This document shows positions 1 through 6,878 of a stretch of 16,609 nt of DNA, in pieces. Source of the stretch: an uncultured Mucilaginibacter sp. Lineage in GTDB: Bacteria; Bacteroidota; Bacteroidia; Sphingobacteriales; Sphingobacteriaceae. How positions within the stretch are numbered: the stretch's first letter is position 1; every line of letters starts with the position of its first letter. The stretch is taken from contig CAMLFI010000016.1 of the NCBI GenBank assembly GCA_946479225.1, positions 1 through 16,609 on the forward strand, given 5' to 3'. A program made the translations under genes and the position numbers. The notes beneath the pieces were generated by a model. That model saw only the letters and a list, made by a program, of their open reading frames with translations, did no database searches and was not told the origin of the DNA.

Positions 1-507
1 CAACACCAATTCGCGCTGCTCGCCTAAGCTATAGCTGTCGCCCTCAACCTTTAAGTTTATTTCTATAATTCCGCTGTTGTTTATTCTGTCAGCCTCTGCC
101 TCCATGGCCTTTATAAGACCCTGATGCATGGTGTGTTCAAAACTAAGGCTTTTTGAAAGATGGCGCAGATCTGTAATGGCCCTGCCTATCAACTCACGGC
201 TTTCGGCTACTTTTTGCAGTTGAGCCGGGGCAGCAGCATTGGTAATTGAGGCAAGATTGAGTTTAACAAATGATAATACCTGGGTAATGTTATCATGTAT
301 CTCGCGGCTAACGTTATTAAGGGTTTGTTCCTGTACTTCTATTTGGGTTTTAAGGATTTCCTGCTGGAAGGCATTTTTAAGATGCTCTTTCTCTTCTATG
401 TGGCGTTTTTTACGCCGGTTGTATATGCTAATGTATATAACAATAGCCAAGGGGGCAAGCAAAAAAACAAGGGTAGATAATATTATCTCTTGCTTGATGT
501 TATCCAT
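1..507 (-). CDS. Sensor histidine kinase, HisKA_3 type (partial, C-terminus beyond window)
   Basis: The 169 visible codons run from an ATG at 507 off the left edge. Residues about 8-30 form one hydrophobic segment, so the protein is membrane-anchored by its N-terminus with almost no extracytoplasmic part. A charged coiled-coil-like stretch (about 31-66) leads to the dimerisation and phosphoacceptor box VSREIHDNITQVLSFVKLNL with the phospho-histidine at H71. This form is typical of the LiaS/NarX/DesK-like HisKA_3 kinases. The start of the HATPase domain (EQREL, about 163-167) is just reached before the window ends. The start codon overlaps the last 25 nt of the 7-TM gene, so the two are probably translationally coupled. 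The lack of a sensor domain suggests that the neighbouring 7-TM protein and lipoprotein supply the sensing part, which is an inference. The partner response regulator would lie left of position 1 if adjacent. Confidence 0.9.
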   Translation of the reverse strand, partial: MDNIKQEIILSTLVFLLAPLAIVIYISIYNRRKKRHIEEKEHLKNAFQQEILKTQIEVQEQTLNNVSREIHDNITQVLSFVKLNLASITNAAAPAQLQKVAESRELIGRAITDLRHLSKSLSFEHTMHQGLIKAMEAEADRINNSGIIEINLKVEGDSYSLGEQRELVL

Positions 508-1160
508 CTTTTACAAATAAATGCATATGTCCAGCAGCCATATAAAATAACGATAAGAGTATCGTGTATGTAAGCTAAATATACTGTATTTTTAAGGGGT
601 TCAGCCAAAAGTTTACTACGAAACATATTGAGGGCCGTCGTGCCGAAAAAGAAGAACAAGGTGCCGGTTGTCCACCAAAAATCCGGCAAGGTTTTTAAGT
701 CGGCATACTCTTCACTGTTAATCAAAAGGTAATAATAATACAAGCTGTACAATATAAACAGCACAGACATTACCGTATAGGTTGTAGAGTTATAATCAAA
801 TATACCATCCGCATTAGTAAAGGCCTCAACAATGTAAAGTAATAGCAACGCGCCCGTTCCCGCGAAAACCACAGGCTTGCTGTTGATATATCTCCCAATG
901 AGATTGTAGAACATTGCTGCGAAGGCGGGTATTTGGAAAAACAATAAAACGTTATAAATCCAGGCATTTGAATTCATCGGTATAGGGTTTGCCCTATAAG
1001 CCGCCTTTAAAGGTATTGCACCTAATTCTACCATACACGTTAACAGCATAAATAGCACCAGCATTCGCCAGTGAAACTCCTTAGCGTTAAAAAGACAAAC
1101 CAACGCCGAAATGAAACAAATCAATTCGGCGCTGGTGTACAAATTAAAAAATTGAAGCAT
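483..1160 (-). CDS. Seven-helix integral membrane protein of unknown function, coupled to the histidine kinase
   Basis: This is a 225-residue protein with no motif that I recognise as catalytic. Hydrophobic segments lie at about 9-24, 33-49, 66-88, 96-114, 127-147, 163-180 and 190-212, giving a 7-TM topology. Aromatic residues are abundant (a YYYY run near 141-144 and FFFF near 169-172). There is no signal peptide apart from the first helix, and the tail is basic (SSKR). It starts 8 nt after the lipoprotein stop and overlaps the kinase start by 25 nt, so the three genes are almost certainly one transcript. The arrangement suggests a membrane sensor or signal transmitter that works with the kinase, like other 7-TM receptor plus HisKA_3 pairs. 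That role is inferred from context only, and a transporter-like role cannot be excluded. Confidence 0.8.
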   Translation of the reverse strand: MLQFFNLYTSAELICFISALVCLFNAKEFHWRMLVLFMLLTCMVELGAIPLKAAYRANPIPMNSNAWIYNVLLFFQIPAFAAMFYNLIGRYINSKPVVFAGTGALLLLYIVEAFTNADGIFDYNSTTYTVMSVLFILYSLYYYYLLINSEEYADLKTLPDFWWTTGTLFFFFGTTALNMFRSKLLAEPLKNTVYLAYIHDTLIVILYGCWTYAFICKRWITSSKR

Positions 1161-1168
1161 ATTGGGTG

Positions 1169-2125
1169 TTAATTACAATTATAGGGGCAAAGGCCACCAT
1201 TGTTTTGAGGCTCGATTTTCTCAGGTTTCCATTTACCATTTTCGTTTTTTATGAAGTTGGCAATGCTTACAGGGTTGCAATTAAAATAGTCCTCTTTACT
1301 TTTATTAACGGTCGTCAGCACGAAAGTGCTCTTTCCGTATTTAGCATTTCCATAAAAATTATTGTGGTAAGTTGCAATATATATACGTACACCTGCGAAA
1401 TCGGCTTCCAGTAACATCTTATCGAGCCGCTCTTTATCAAACCAAACGCCTTTGGTTTCAACAACATTTCCATTAAAGTTTTGTACCATTCGTTTAGCAT
1501 ATGATACTATCAGATTGCCATCATTACCTATTACAGCGCAGCTATTATCCGGAAAATCATCTTGGGGTGATCGAACAAGCTCACGCAGTTTGACTCCTGA
1601 TGTGGAAAATGGTTCGGGCTCAATTTTTAACGAGACACCGGCCCTATGCAATGCTGCCTTTGAATGTCCATAATAGTCGTGATGCATTTTCTCTAATGGT
1701 GAGGTAGAATAGGCTATGCTGTCCGTTGTAGAAACTAAGATCAATTTTATCGTCTCAGATTCTGGACTTTCCTGGCCGAAATATATTCTGAAGCCATCTG
1801 TTTTAAGCCCGCCTGCGGAAGGTTGTTCTGTTGCCAACAGGTCTCGGATTGTTTTTATCATATCCTTATTTAAAAAAAAGCTTTCATTGGTATAACTTCT
1901 TCCTGACCGCGCTATGTAAAAATAGGCGATCTGTTTAAGGGCTTCATCGCGGGGCGTACCATCAAGGGCTTCATAAACAATGTCAGTAGGCGGAGCGGCG
2001 GCTTGCGCACTACTTTTCTTTGAAGTGATTAATGCAGGATCAATTGCACTTTTTTCATTGCCGCCAGGCTTGCATCCCACCGCGACAATAATAATCAGTA
2101 CAAATGCGGATAATAGTTTTTTCAT
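1169..2125 (-). CDS. Lipoprotein with two related 'RIY' modules, unknown function
   Basis: I chose the ATG at 2125 (318 aa) over an upstream start at 2179 because it begins a classic lipoprotein signal: MKK, a hydrophobic stretch, and AVGC with the lipidated cysteine at residue 18. The mature part has two similar modules. One is at about 83-134 (FFLNKDMIKTI, then GFRIYFG, then KLILVST). The other is at about 228-273 (WFDKERLDKML, then GVRIYIAT, then TFVLTTV). Each reads as a charged helix, a G-x-RIY strand and a hydrophobic strand, which looks like an internal duplication. The C-terminus ends in a cysteine pair, NNGGLCPYNCN. I recall similar small lipoproteins in Bacteroidota but know no assigned function. 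It is first in the lipoprotein/7TM/kinase unit, so a ligand-binding or envelope-stress sensing part is possible but unproven. Confidence 0.8.
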   Translation of the reverse strand: MKKLLSAFVLIIIVAVGCKPGGNEKSAIDPALITSKKSSAQAAAPPTDIVYEALDGTPRDEALKQIAYFYIARSGRSYTNESFFLNKDMIKTIRDLLATEQPSAGGLKTDGFRIYFGQESPESETIKLILVSTTDSIAYSTSPLEKMHHDYYGHSKAALHRAGVSLKIEPEPFSTSGVKLRELVRSPQDDFPDNSCAVIGNDGNLIVSYAKRMVQNFNGNVVETKGVWFDKERLDKMLLEADFAGVRIYIATYHNNFYGNAKYGKSTFVLTTVNKSKEDYFNCNPVSIANFIKNENGKWKPEKIEPQNNGGLCPYNCN

Positions 2126-2160
2126 GATTTTTAGGGTTTTAGGGTTTTCAATAATTTTCT

Positions 2161-2168
2161 CTAAAGTA
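2161..2168 (-). promoter_or_regulatory. Candidate -7 promoter element for the lipoprotein/7TM/kinase unit
   Basis: On the minus strand this reads TACTTTAG, close to the Bacteroidota -7 consensus TAnnTTTG, and lies 35 nt upstream of the lipoprotein ATG. No clear -33 TTTG stands at the expected 19-21 nt spacing. The call therefore rests on one element and is weak. Confidence 0.3.
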
Positions 2169-2313
2169 CGCCAAACCAAAACAAAACGCCCCCCGTGTTT
2201 TCACGGTATTTCAAGCGCAAAACACTATTAAAATGCCGTTAAATGCCGCTGTTTTAAACCCTTCTGTTTGCTCAATTTTGGGTTCAGCATTAATAGTCAA
2301 TGCCACCGGGAAG

Positions 2314-2336
2314 GCCGAAAACGGGTTAGAGTAGGC
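2314..2336 (+). repeat. Bipartite upstream element, copy 1
   Basis: The sequence is GCCGAAAACG, then GG, then TTAGAGTAGGC, ending 12 nt before the ATG of the small membrane protein. The same two arms recur once in the window, upstream of the peptidase gene. The ends (GCC and GGC) are complementary, and CCGAAAACGG can form a tiny tetraloop hairpin in this copy. The position just upstream of the start codon points to a 5' UTR or operator element. I do not recognise it as a named riboswitch or motif. Confidence 0.65.
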
Positions 2337-2348
2337 GATAAATATATT

Positions 2349-2669
2349 ATGAAGAATACATTTGAAAATATAGCTGATTTTAAAACCAGCTTAATATCCG
2401 ACCCCGAGTTACAAGCAGAGTTTAGAAACGATCCTGCGCAGGCTGTGCAAAATGTGAACATAAGTCCCCTGGACAAGGATAAATGGATTTACCGAATTGT
2501 GGTAATTGCTTTAGGCGCTACAATTTTGTTGACCGTTATTGGTGTACTAATATTAATAGGCGCAGGAAAGATCACCAATGACCAAGCAGTACCGACCATT
2601 ATCACAGCGTTAGGCAGCGCGGCAATTGGCGCAATTGGCGGTTTGCTTGCTCCACCTCCCAGGAAATAA
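2349..2669 (+). CDS. Small protein with NHLP-like N-terminal segment and two-helix membrane tail
   Basis: The protein has 106 residues from the ATG at 2349, which follows the upstream element; an in-frame upstream extension looks non-coding. The N-terminal 40 residues contain DPELQAEFRNDPAQAVQNV. This resembles the nitrile-hydratase-like leader (NHLP) segment of some RiPP precursors, where a D-P-x-L/F-x-x-x-F-x-x-D-P-x-x-A-x pattern is usual. A transmembrane helix follows at about 48-71. A second helix at about 81-101 is rich in Gly and Ala (ALGSAAIGAIGGLLAP), and the tail is APPPRK. A helix hairpin in the membrane is therefore likely. There is no GG cleavage site and no cysteine, so it is not a lanthipeptide-like core. 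The next gene is a papain-like peptidase under a copy of the same upstream element. That suggests processing or joint action but does not prove it. Confidence 0.75.
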   Translation: MKNTFENIADFKTSLISDPELQAEFRNDPAQAVQNVNISPLDKDKWIYRIVVIALGATILLTVIGVLILIGAGKITNDQAVPTIITALGSAAIGAIGGLLAPPPRK

Positions 2670-2683
2670 ATATTTACGGGTGA

Positions 2684-2707
2684 GCCGAAAACGTATTTAG
2701 AGTAGGC
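2684..2707 (+). repeat. Bipartite upstream element, copy 2
   Basis: This reads GCCGAAAACG, then TAT, then TTAGAGTAGGC. Both arms are identical to copy 1 (10 and 11 nt) and only the spacer differs (3 nt against 2). It lies in the 55-nt gap after the small membrane protein, 17 nt before the ATG of the peptidase gene. Because the peptidase has its own copy, it may be controlled independently and in parallel with its neighbour. Confidence 0.65.
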
Positions 2708-2724
2708 ATTAACATAATAAGACG

Positions 2725-3497
2725 ATGACAATGAATCATTTTTACGGATGGCGGCCCGATCTGCCCGATTTTAGAGACTTTGCATATGCTGCTCCGGTCC
2801 ACGTTTTACAGCAACTCCCTCCGATGGTAGATTTAAGCCTCCAGAGCCCGGGAGTTTACGACCAGAGAAGCTTGGGTAGTTGTACTGCGCAGGCCATAGC
2901 GGCGGCGTTGGAATTTAACTTAATAAAACAAGGCGCACAATTATTTACACATCGCGACTATTCATTTATTACAACGAGCGTGTTATTATTGATACAGTGA
3001 ACATCGATTCGGGTGCATATTTAAGAGATGGATTGATAGTAGTTAGTAAACTTGGTGCCTGCCCGGAGTTGCTTTGGCCTTATTCTATAAGTGAATTTAC
3101 CAAAAAGCCTTACCAATCCTGCTACAGCGATGCGTTGGAACATCAGGTATTGTCTTACCACCGCGTACCCCGCACACTCTCGCAAATGAAAGGCTGCCTT
3201 GCCGAAGGATATCCATTCGTGTTTGGATTCACTGTTTTCGAGTCATTTGACAGTACGGAAACAGCAACTTCCGGAGTAGCAAATATGCCACAACCAGGCG
3301 AAGCCCGTTTAGGGGGGCATGCGGTAATGGCGGTTGGTTATAATGACGAAACACGGCGGTTTTTGGTAAAAAACAGCTGGGGCGAAGAATGGGGTTTAGA
3401 CGGTTACTTTACTCTTCCGTATGATTATTTACTCAATGAGGGACTGTCAGACGACTTTTGGACCATCAGATCGGTGGAAATAACAAATCACCATTAA
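2725..3497 (+). pseudogene. Papain-like cysteine peptidase (family C1A), broken by a one-base deletion near 2950
   Basis: The first frame (2725 to a stop at 2998-3000) carries the start typical of bacterial C1A enzymes, YGWRPDLPDFRDF, then the active site DQRSLGSCTAQA with oxyanion-hole Q47 and nucleophile C53. At about 2949-2951 homology passes to the +2 frame, which reads TSRLFIYYNERVIIDTVN and continues through SGAYLRDG, the catalytic histidine (LGGHAVMAVGY, codon 3318-3320) and the asparagine in KNSWGEEWG. Inserting one C (ACAC-ATCG to ACACCATCG) restores LFTPSRLFIYYNER and a 257-aa protein with a full Cys-His-Asn set. There is no signal peptide, so the enzyme would be cytoplasmic. It could be a recent pseudogene, a sequencing error, or less likely a programmed frameshift. 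The rest of the reading frame shows no other damage. Context suggests that it acts on the upstream small protein. Confidence 0.85.
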
Positions 3498-3544
3498 ATT
3501 CAAATCAGTAACCAAATCTTACCTAAACCTTCATCTCATATATC

Positions 3545-3581
3545 AGCCGGCTCCGTTTCGCGGGGGAAATCGGGGTCGGCT
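3545..3581. terminator. Strong hairpin between convergent genes (bidirectional terminator)
   Basis: AGCCGGCTCCG at 3545-3555 pairs with CGGGGTCGGCT at 3571-3581: 11 bp with two G-U wobbles. The stem continues inward as TTTC/GAAA around a GCGGGG loop. It lies between the peptidase stop (3497) and the LUD gene stop (3584-3586), so it would end transcripts from both sides. Neither side has a long T-tract, so termination efficiency is uncertain. Confidence 0.6.
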
Positions 3582-3583
3582 AT

Positions 3584-4222
3584 TTACCCATCCAACAAAA
3601 AAACAAACAACTCCTTAGGCCCATGAGCACCTAAAACCAGTGTTTTTTCAATGTCGGCAGTGCGGCTTGGGCCGGTTACGTTGGTTATCATTGAAGGTAT
3701 ATTGCTGCCGTATTTTTCTTTCAGTAGTTTAAAGCCATCTTTCAGGTCGGTAACCATTTGCGAGGTGTATGCCAATACAATATGAACGGATGGATAGATA
3801 CTTAAGCGGCGGCCCGCCATACCTGCGTTGGATAGCAATACGCTGCCGTTGCGGGCAACCAAAGCTTCGCACAAAGTAAAGCCTACTTCCGCTTGCTCAA
3901 AATCTTTATCCGTTTCAAAATAAGGGTATTCGTAACGATCAAGCAGTTGCTGCAACTCGGGCTCCCAACAGTATGTTTTGCGCCAGCTGCGTTCCTCGGC
4001 AAGTGTAAGCAGATTTTCAATAAACTGCACTTCATCCTCACAAAAAGAAAACTGACCCGCTACTGCGGTAAATTCTTCGGCAAACATCACTTCCAGCAGA
4101 TCATCTGCCGGTGGGTAGTGCGGCAAATTTTCCAGGTTGGGATAGGGGTTGTCCCTTTTTTCCAAAAGCGCCTGCCTTATTTTTTTCAGCAGCTTTTCTT
4201 TTGATGTAGTGATGTTCCGCAT
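3584..4222 (-). CDS. LUD-domain (LutC/YkgG family) lactate-utilisation-like protein
   Basis: This is a 212-residue soluble protein with no signal peptide. The C-terminal motif GPSRTADIEKTLVLGAHGP at 184-202, together with ALVARNGSVLLSN at about 120-132, identifies the LUD fold of LutC/YkgG. In the lutABC operon LutC takes part with two iron-sulfur proteins in oxidising L-lactate. No lutA or lutB neighbour is present, and the gene follows ftsH after 74 nt in the same direction. Its actual role here is therefore unclear, and a general redox or stress function is possible. Length is normal for the family. The ATG at 4222 is the only sensible start. Confidence 0.85.
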   Translation of the reverse strand: MRNITTSKEKLLKKIRQALLEKRDNPYPNLENLPHYPPADDLLEVMFAEEFTAVAGQFSFCEDEVQFIENLLTLAEERSWRKTYCWEPELQQLLDRYEYPYFETDKDFEQAEVGFTLCEALVARNGSVLLSNAGMAGRRLSIYPSVHIVLAYTSQMVTDLKDGFKLLKEKYGSNIPSMITNVTGPSRTADIEKTLVLGAHGPKELFVFLLDG

Positions 4223-4228
4223 TTTATA

Positions 4229-4284
4229 GCTTAAAGCAAAAAGCTTAAAGCTGAAGGCCCTTTGGTCTTTTCGCTTTAAGCTTT
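4229..4284. repeat. Palindromic GCTTAAAGC repeat cluster, hairpin
   Basis: GCTTAAAGC occurs at 4229-4237 and 4243-4251 and as its inverse GCTTTAAGC at 4273-4281. The second and third copies extend to a perfect 12-bp stem (AAAGCTTAAAGC, 4240-4251, with 4273-4284) around a 21-nt loop. The cluster fills most of the gap between ftsH and the LUD gene. It could act as a partial terminator or as an mRNA-stabilising structure, or it may be an interspersed repeat of this genome. Confidence 0.6.
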
Positions 4285-4296
4285 CCGCTAAATTTT

Positions 4297-6411
4297 TTAT
4301 TCGTTGCCTGAAGCTTCTTTTTCTTCAGGGTTCCTGTTAAACGTTCCTGAGTGATCAGCAACACCCTCATGTGTAAGCGAATGCGCTGCAGGCTCCTGGT
4401 TAGATTCTGTAGGGCCGTTAACAAACTCATCATAAGTGGTGCGGTTATCAAACGGTCGTTTACCTAAAATCTCTTCCAGATCTGATTGGAACAATATCTC
4501 TTTTTCCAACAGTTTGTCGGCTAGTTTTATCAGGCCATCCTGTTTATCTAACAATAAGGCTTTGGTACGCGCATAAACAGCATTGATTTGGTTGCGCACT
4601 TCCTGGTCTATTAACTCAGATGTTTTTTCTGAATATGGTTTGTTAAACTGGTACTCGCCTTGTGTATCATTAAATGATACATTTCCCACCTTTTCATTCA
4701 TACCATAAATGGTAACCATAGCATATGAGAGCTTAGTGATACGCTCAAGGTCGTTTTGTGCGCCGGTTGAGATCTTGCCGAAGGTAATATCCTCAGCCAC
4801 GCGGCCACCCATTGTCATACACATACCATCTTCCAGTTGTTCTATTGTGTACAAAAACTGCTCTTTAGGCAGGTACTGCGCATAACCTAACGCCGCAACA
4901 CCACGAGGAACAATAGATACCTTAACCAACGGATCAGCATGCTCCAGGAACCAACCCGCAATGGCGTGACCAGCCTCGTGGTAAGCAACAATGCGCTTTT
5001 CTTCCGGCGATATAATCTTGTTTTTCTTTTCCAAACCACCTATCACACGGTCAATAGCATCCTGAAAGTCCTGCATATCTACAGCTTCCTTGTTTTTACG
5101 GGCAGCAATAAGCGCAGCCTCGTTGCAAACGTTGGCTATCTCTGCACCGGCAAAGCCAGGTGTTTGTGCCGATAATTTTTTAGCGTCAACGCCCTCGGCC
5201 AGTTTAACCGGTTTAAGGTGAACTTTAAATATCTGCTCACGACCAATAAGATCGGGTTTGTCAATTGATACCTGCCTGTCAAAACGTCCCGGGCGAAGCA
5301 ATGCCGAGTCCAGTACATCCGGACGGTTGGTTGCAGCTAATATGATAATACCGGAGTCGGTACCGAAACCATCCATCTCAACCAATAGCTGATTCAGTGT
5401 ATTTTCACGCTCATCATTGCCACCTACAATATTGTTTTTACCACGGGCACGGCCAATAGCATCAATCTCATCAATAAAGATGATACAAGGCGCTTTGTCT
5501 TTTGCCTGGCGGAACAGATCGCGAACGCGTGATGCACCCACACCAACAAACATCTCAACAAAGTCTGAACCCGAAAGCGAGAAGAAAGGCACCTGCGCCT
5601 CGCCGGCAACGGCTTTGGCTAATAATGTTTTACCAGTACCCGGCGAACCTACAAGCAATGCGCCCTTTGGTATTTTACCACCCAGGTTGGTATATTTTTT
5701 AGGATTACGCAAAAAATCAACAATTTCCATTACCTCTTGCTTGGCTTCTTCCAGGCCGGCAACATCATTGAAAGTAACGGATACCTGCGACTCCTTATCA
5801 AACAAAGTAGCTTTTGATTTACCGATATTAAATATCTGCCCACCCGGGCCACCACCTGCCCCGCCCGACATGCGACGCATAATAAACATCAGCACCGCAG
5901 CAAAAAGCACGATCATAATAACGCTTTGCACCAACCCGTTTGATAGCAGGCTATCCCGCTGGTCATACTTTATAGCGATTTTTTGCGCTTCCGGTGCATT
6001 TTTTTGAGCATTCTCAATGGATTGTTTAAGGCTTTCGTATGATGGGTAGTTAAAAGAATACTGCGGATCGGCTGCAGACATGTTGAACGCGTTAGGAGCC
6101 TTCCGTACATCCGCATATTGAGGCTTTTTCTCTAAACTATCCTTTTTTATATGCACCTCGGCTATCACCAGGTCGCCGCTTTTATAAGCCATCACATAGC
6201 TAACATCACCGGTTTTAAGCATTTCTGTCTCAAAGCGCTTAAAATCAATAATTTTACCGCCTGTGCTTCCCGAAAAAACAGCTATCCCTATAAAAGTGGC
6301 AATAACAAGTGCATAAACCCACATAAAATTAAATTTAGGGGGCTTAGGTGTTATCCTTTTGGCAGGGATCTTCCTTACCGGTTTTGGTTTTTCCGAATTA
6401 TTATCTTTCAT
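4297..6411 (-). CDS. ftsH: ATP-dependent zinc metalloprotease FtsH
   Basis: This 704-residue membrane protease degrades unassembled membrane proteins and regulatory proteins in an ATP-dependent way, acting as a hexamer in the cytoplasmic membrane. A basic N-terminal tail precedes TM1 (about 30-46). A periplasmic domain (about 47-159) and TM2 (about 160-178) follow. The AAA module has Walker A GSPGTGKT (255-262), Walker B IIFIDE (310-315) and the second region of homology [20 protein letters not shown] (361-380). The zinc site is HEAGH (478-482) with D554 in AQNDLERI as probable third ligand. Walker A has Ser where most FtsH proteins have Pro, which does not affect the key Gly, Lys or Thr. The C-terminal tail is long, polar and probably disordered. 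It lies 43 nt downstream of rsfS, likely in one operon. Confidence 0.98.
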   Translation of the reverse strand: MKDNNSEKPKPVRKIPAKRITPKPPKFNFMWVYALVIATFIGIAVFSGSTGGKIIDFKRFETEMLKTGDVSYVMAYKSGDLVIAEVHIKKDSLEKKPQYADVRKAPNAFNMSAADPQYSFNYPSYESLKQSIENAQKNAPEAQKIAIKYDQRDSLLSNGLVQSVIMIVLFAAVLMFIMRRMSGGAGGGPGGQIFNIGKSKATLFDKESQVSVTFNDVAGLEEAKQEVMEIVDFLRNPKKYTNLGGKIPKGALLVGSPGTGKTLLAKAVAGEAQVPFFSLSGSDFVEMFVGVGASRVRDLFRQAKDKAPCIIFIDEIDAIGRARGKNNIVGGNDERENTLNQLLVEMDGFGTDSGIIILAATNRPDVLDSALLRPGRFDRQVSIDKPDLIGREQIFKVHLKPVKLAEGVDAKKLSAQTPGFAGAEIANVCNEAALIAARKNKEAVDMQDFQDAIDRVIGGLEKKNKIISPEEKRIVAYHEAGHAIAGWFLEHADPLVKVSIVPRGVAALGYAQYLPKEQFLYTIEQLEDGMCMTMGGRVAEDITFGKISTGAQNDLERITKLSYAMVTIYGMNEKVGNVSFNDTQGEYQFNKPYSEKTSELIDQEVRNQINAVYARTKALLLDKQDGLIKLADKLLEKEILFQSDLEEILGKRPFDNRTTYDEFVNGPTESNQEPAAHSLTHEGVADHSGTFNRNPEEKEASGNE

Positions 6412-6439
6412 TTTTTTTATTTCAACTATTAATTATTCT

Positions 6440-6475
6440 AAAAGTTAACCGCGCTTATGCGCTTTTGTAACTTTT
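6440..6475 (-). other. Hairpin spanning the rsfS stop codon
   Basis: AAAAGTTA (6440-6447) pairs with TAACTTTT (6468-6475). Inside it GCGC (6451-6454) pairs with GCGC (6459-6462) around a 4-nt loop that holds most of the rsfS TAA codon (6455-6457). On the minus strand the structure lies between rsfS and ftsH and could tune readthrough or mRNA processing. It lacks the T-tract needed for a standard terminator. Confidence 0.45.
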
Positions 6476-6829
6476 AATTTCAGCATCGCCCCACAGTTCC
6501 TCTACACCATAAAACTCACGCTTATCAGTTCTGAAAACGTGCACAACCACGTTTACATAATCAAGCAATATCCACTCGCCATACTGCAATCCCTCTTTGC
6601 GCCAGGGTTCCTGCTGCGTGGCTTTAAATATTTCGTCCTCAATACTGTTAGCAATTGCTTTTACCTGTGTGGTCGAGTCGGCGTGACAGATAACAAAATA
6701 ATCAGACACAGAGCTATGTATATTACGAAGATCTAATCTGACAATGTCGTTCCCTTTTTTTTCCTGTATGCCATGTATGGCAAGTTCAGAAATGTAAGCG
6801 GATTCATTTTTCGCTTTATTTTTTACCAT
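6455..6829 (-). CDS. rsfS: Ribosomal silencing factor RsfS
   Basis: This is a 124-residue protein of the RsfS/Iojap/DUF143 family, which binds ribosomal protein uL14 on the 50S subunit and blocks joining with 30S when nutrients are scarce. Family signatures are SDYFVICHADSTTQVKAIA (about 42-60) and GEWILLDYVNVVVHVF (about 84-99), ending with EFYGVEELWGDA. I chose the ATG at 6829; an in-frame TTG directly before it is less likely. It is the first gene of the minus-strand group and is followed by ftsH, a plausible housekeeping pairing. Its start lies only 49 nt from the divergent birA start. Confidence 0.95.
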   Translation of the reverse strand: MVKNKAKNESAYISELAIHGIQEKKGNDIVRLDLRNIHSSVSDYFVICHADSTTQVKAIANSIEDEIFKATQQEPWRKEGLQYGEWILLDYVNVVVHVFRTDKREFYGVEELWGDAEIKSYKSA

Positions 6830-6878
6830 CAAAAAGAATTAGTTTTGAAACGTTTTTGAGTAAGTCATTATTATAACA

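Larger units (their letters stand above)
2126..2348. other. Divergent intergenic region
   Basis: These 223 nt separate the minus-strand lipoprotein unit from the plus-strand peptide/peptidase cassette, so promoters for both must lie here. Apart from the TACTTTAG element on the minus strand and the bipartite element at 2314-2336, I see only a short tandem repeat of ATGCCG near 2232-2248. I find no RNA gene or convincing ORF. Confidence 0.5.

Noticed and set aside
2126..2150. Telomere-like CCCTAAAA repeats upstream of the lipoprotein start (minus strand)
   Set aside because: Only two copies are present, and they fit a simple AT-rich leader. No reason to think of a replicon end.
5417..6007. 196-aa open frame on the plus strand opposite ftsH
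   Set aside because: It is the antisense shadow of the well-supported AAA domain of ftsH, is rich in Pro/Ser/Arg without any fold signal, and has no separate promoter.
4297..6411. Ser in FtsH Walker A (GSPGTGKT) as a sign of inactivity
   Set aside because: The catalytic Gly, Lys and Thr are intact, and all other AAA and zinc-site motifs are present, so activity is expected.
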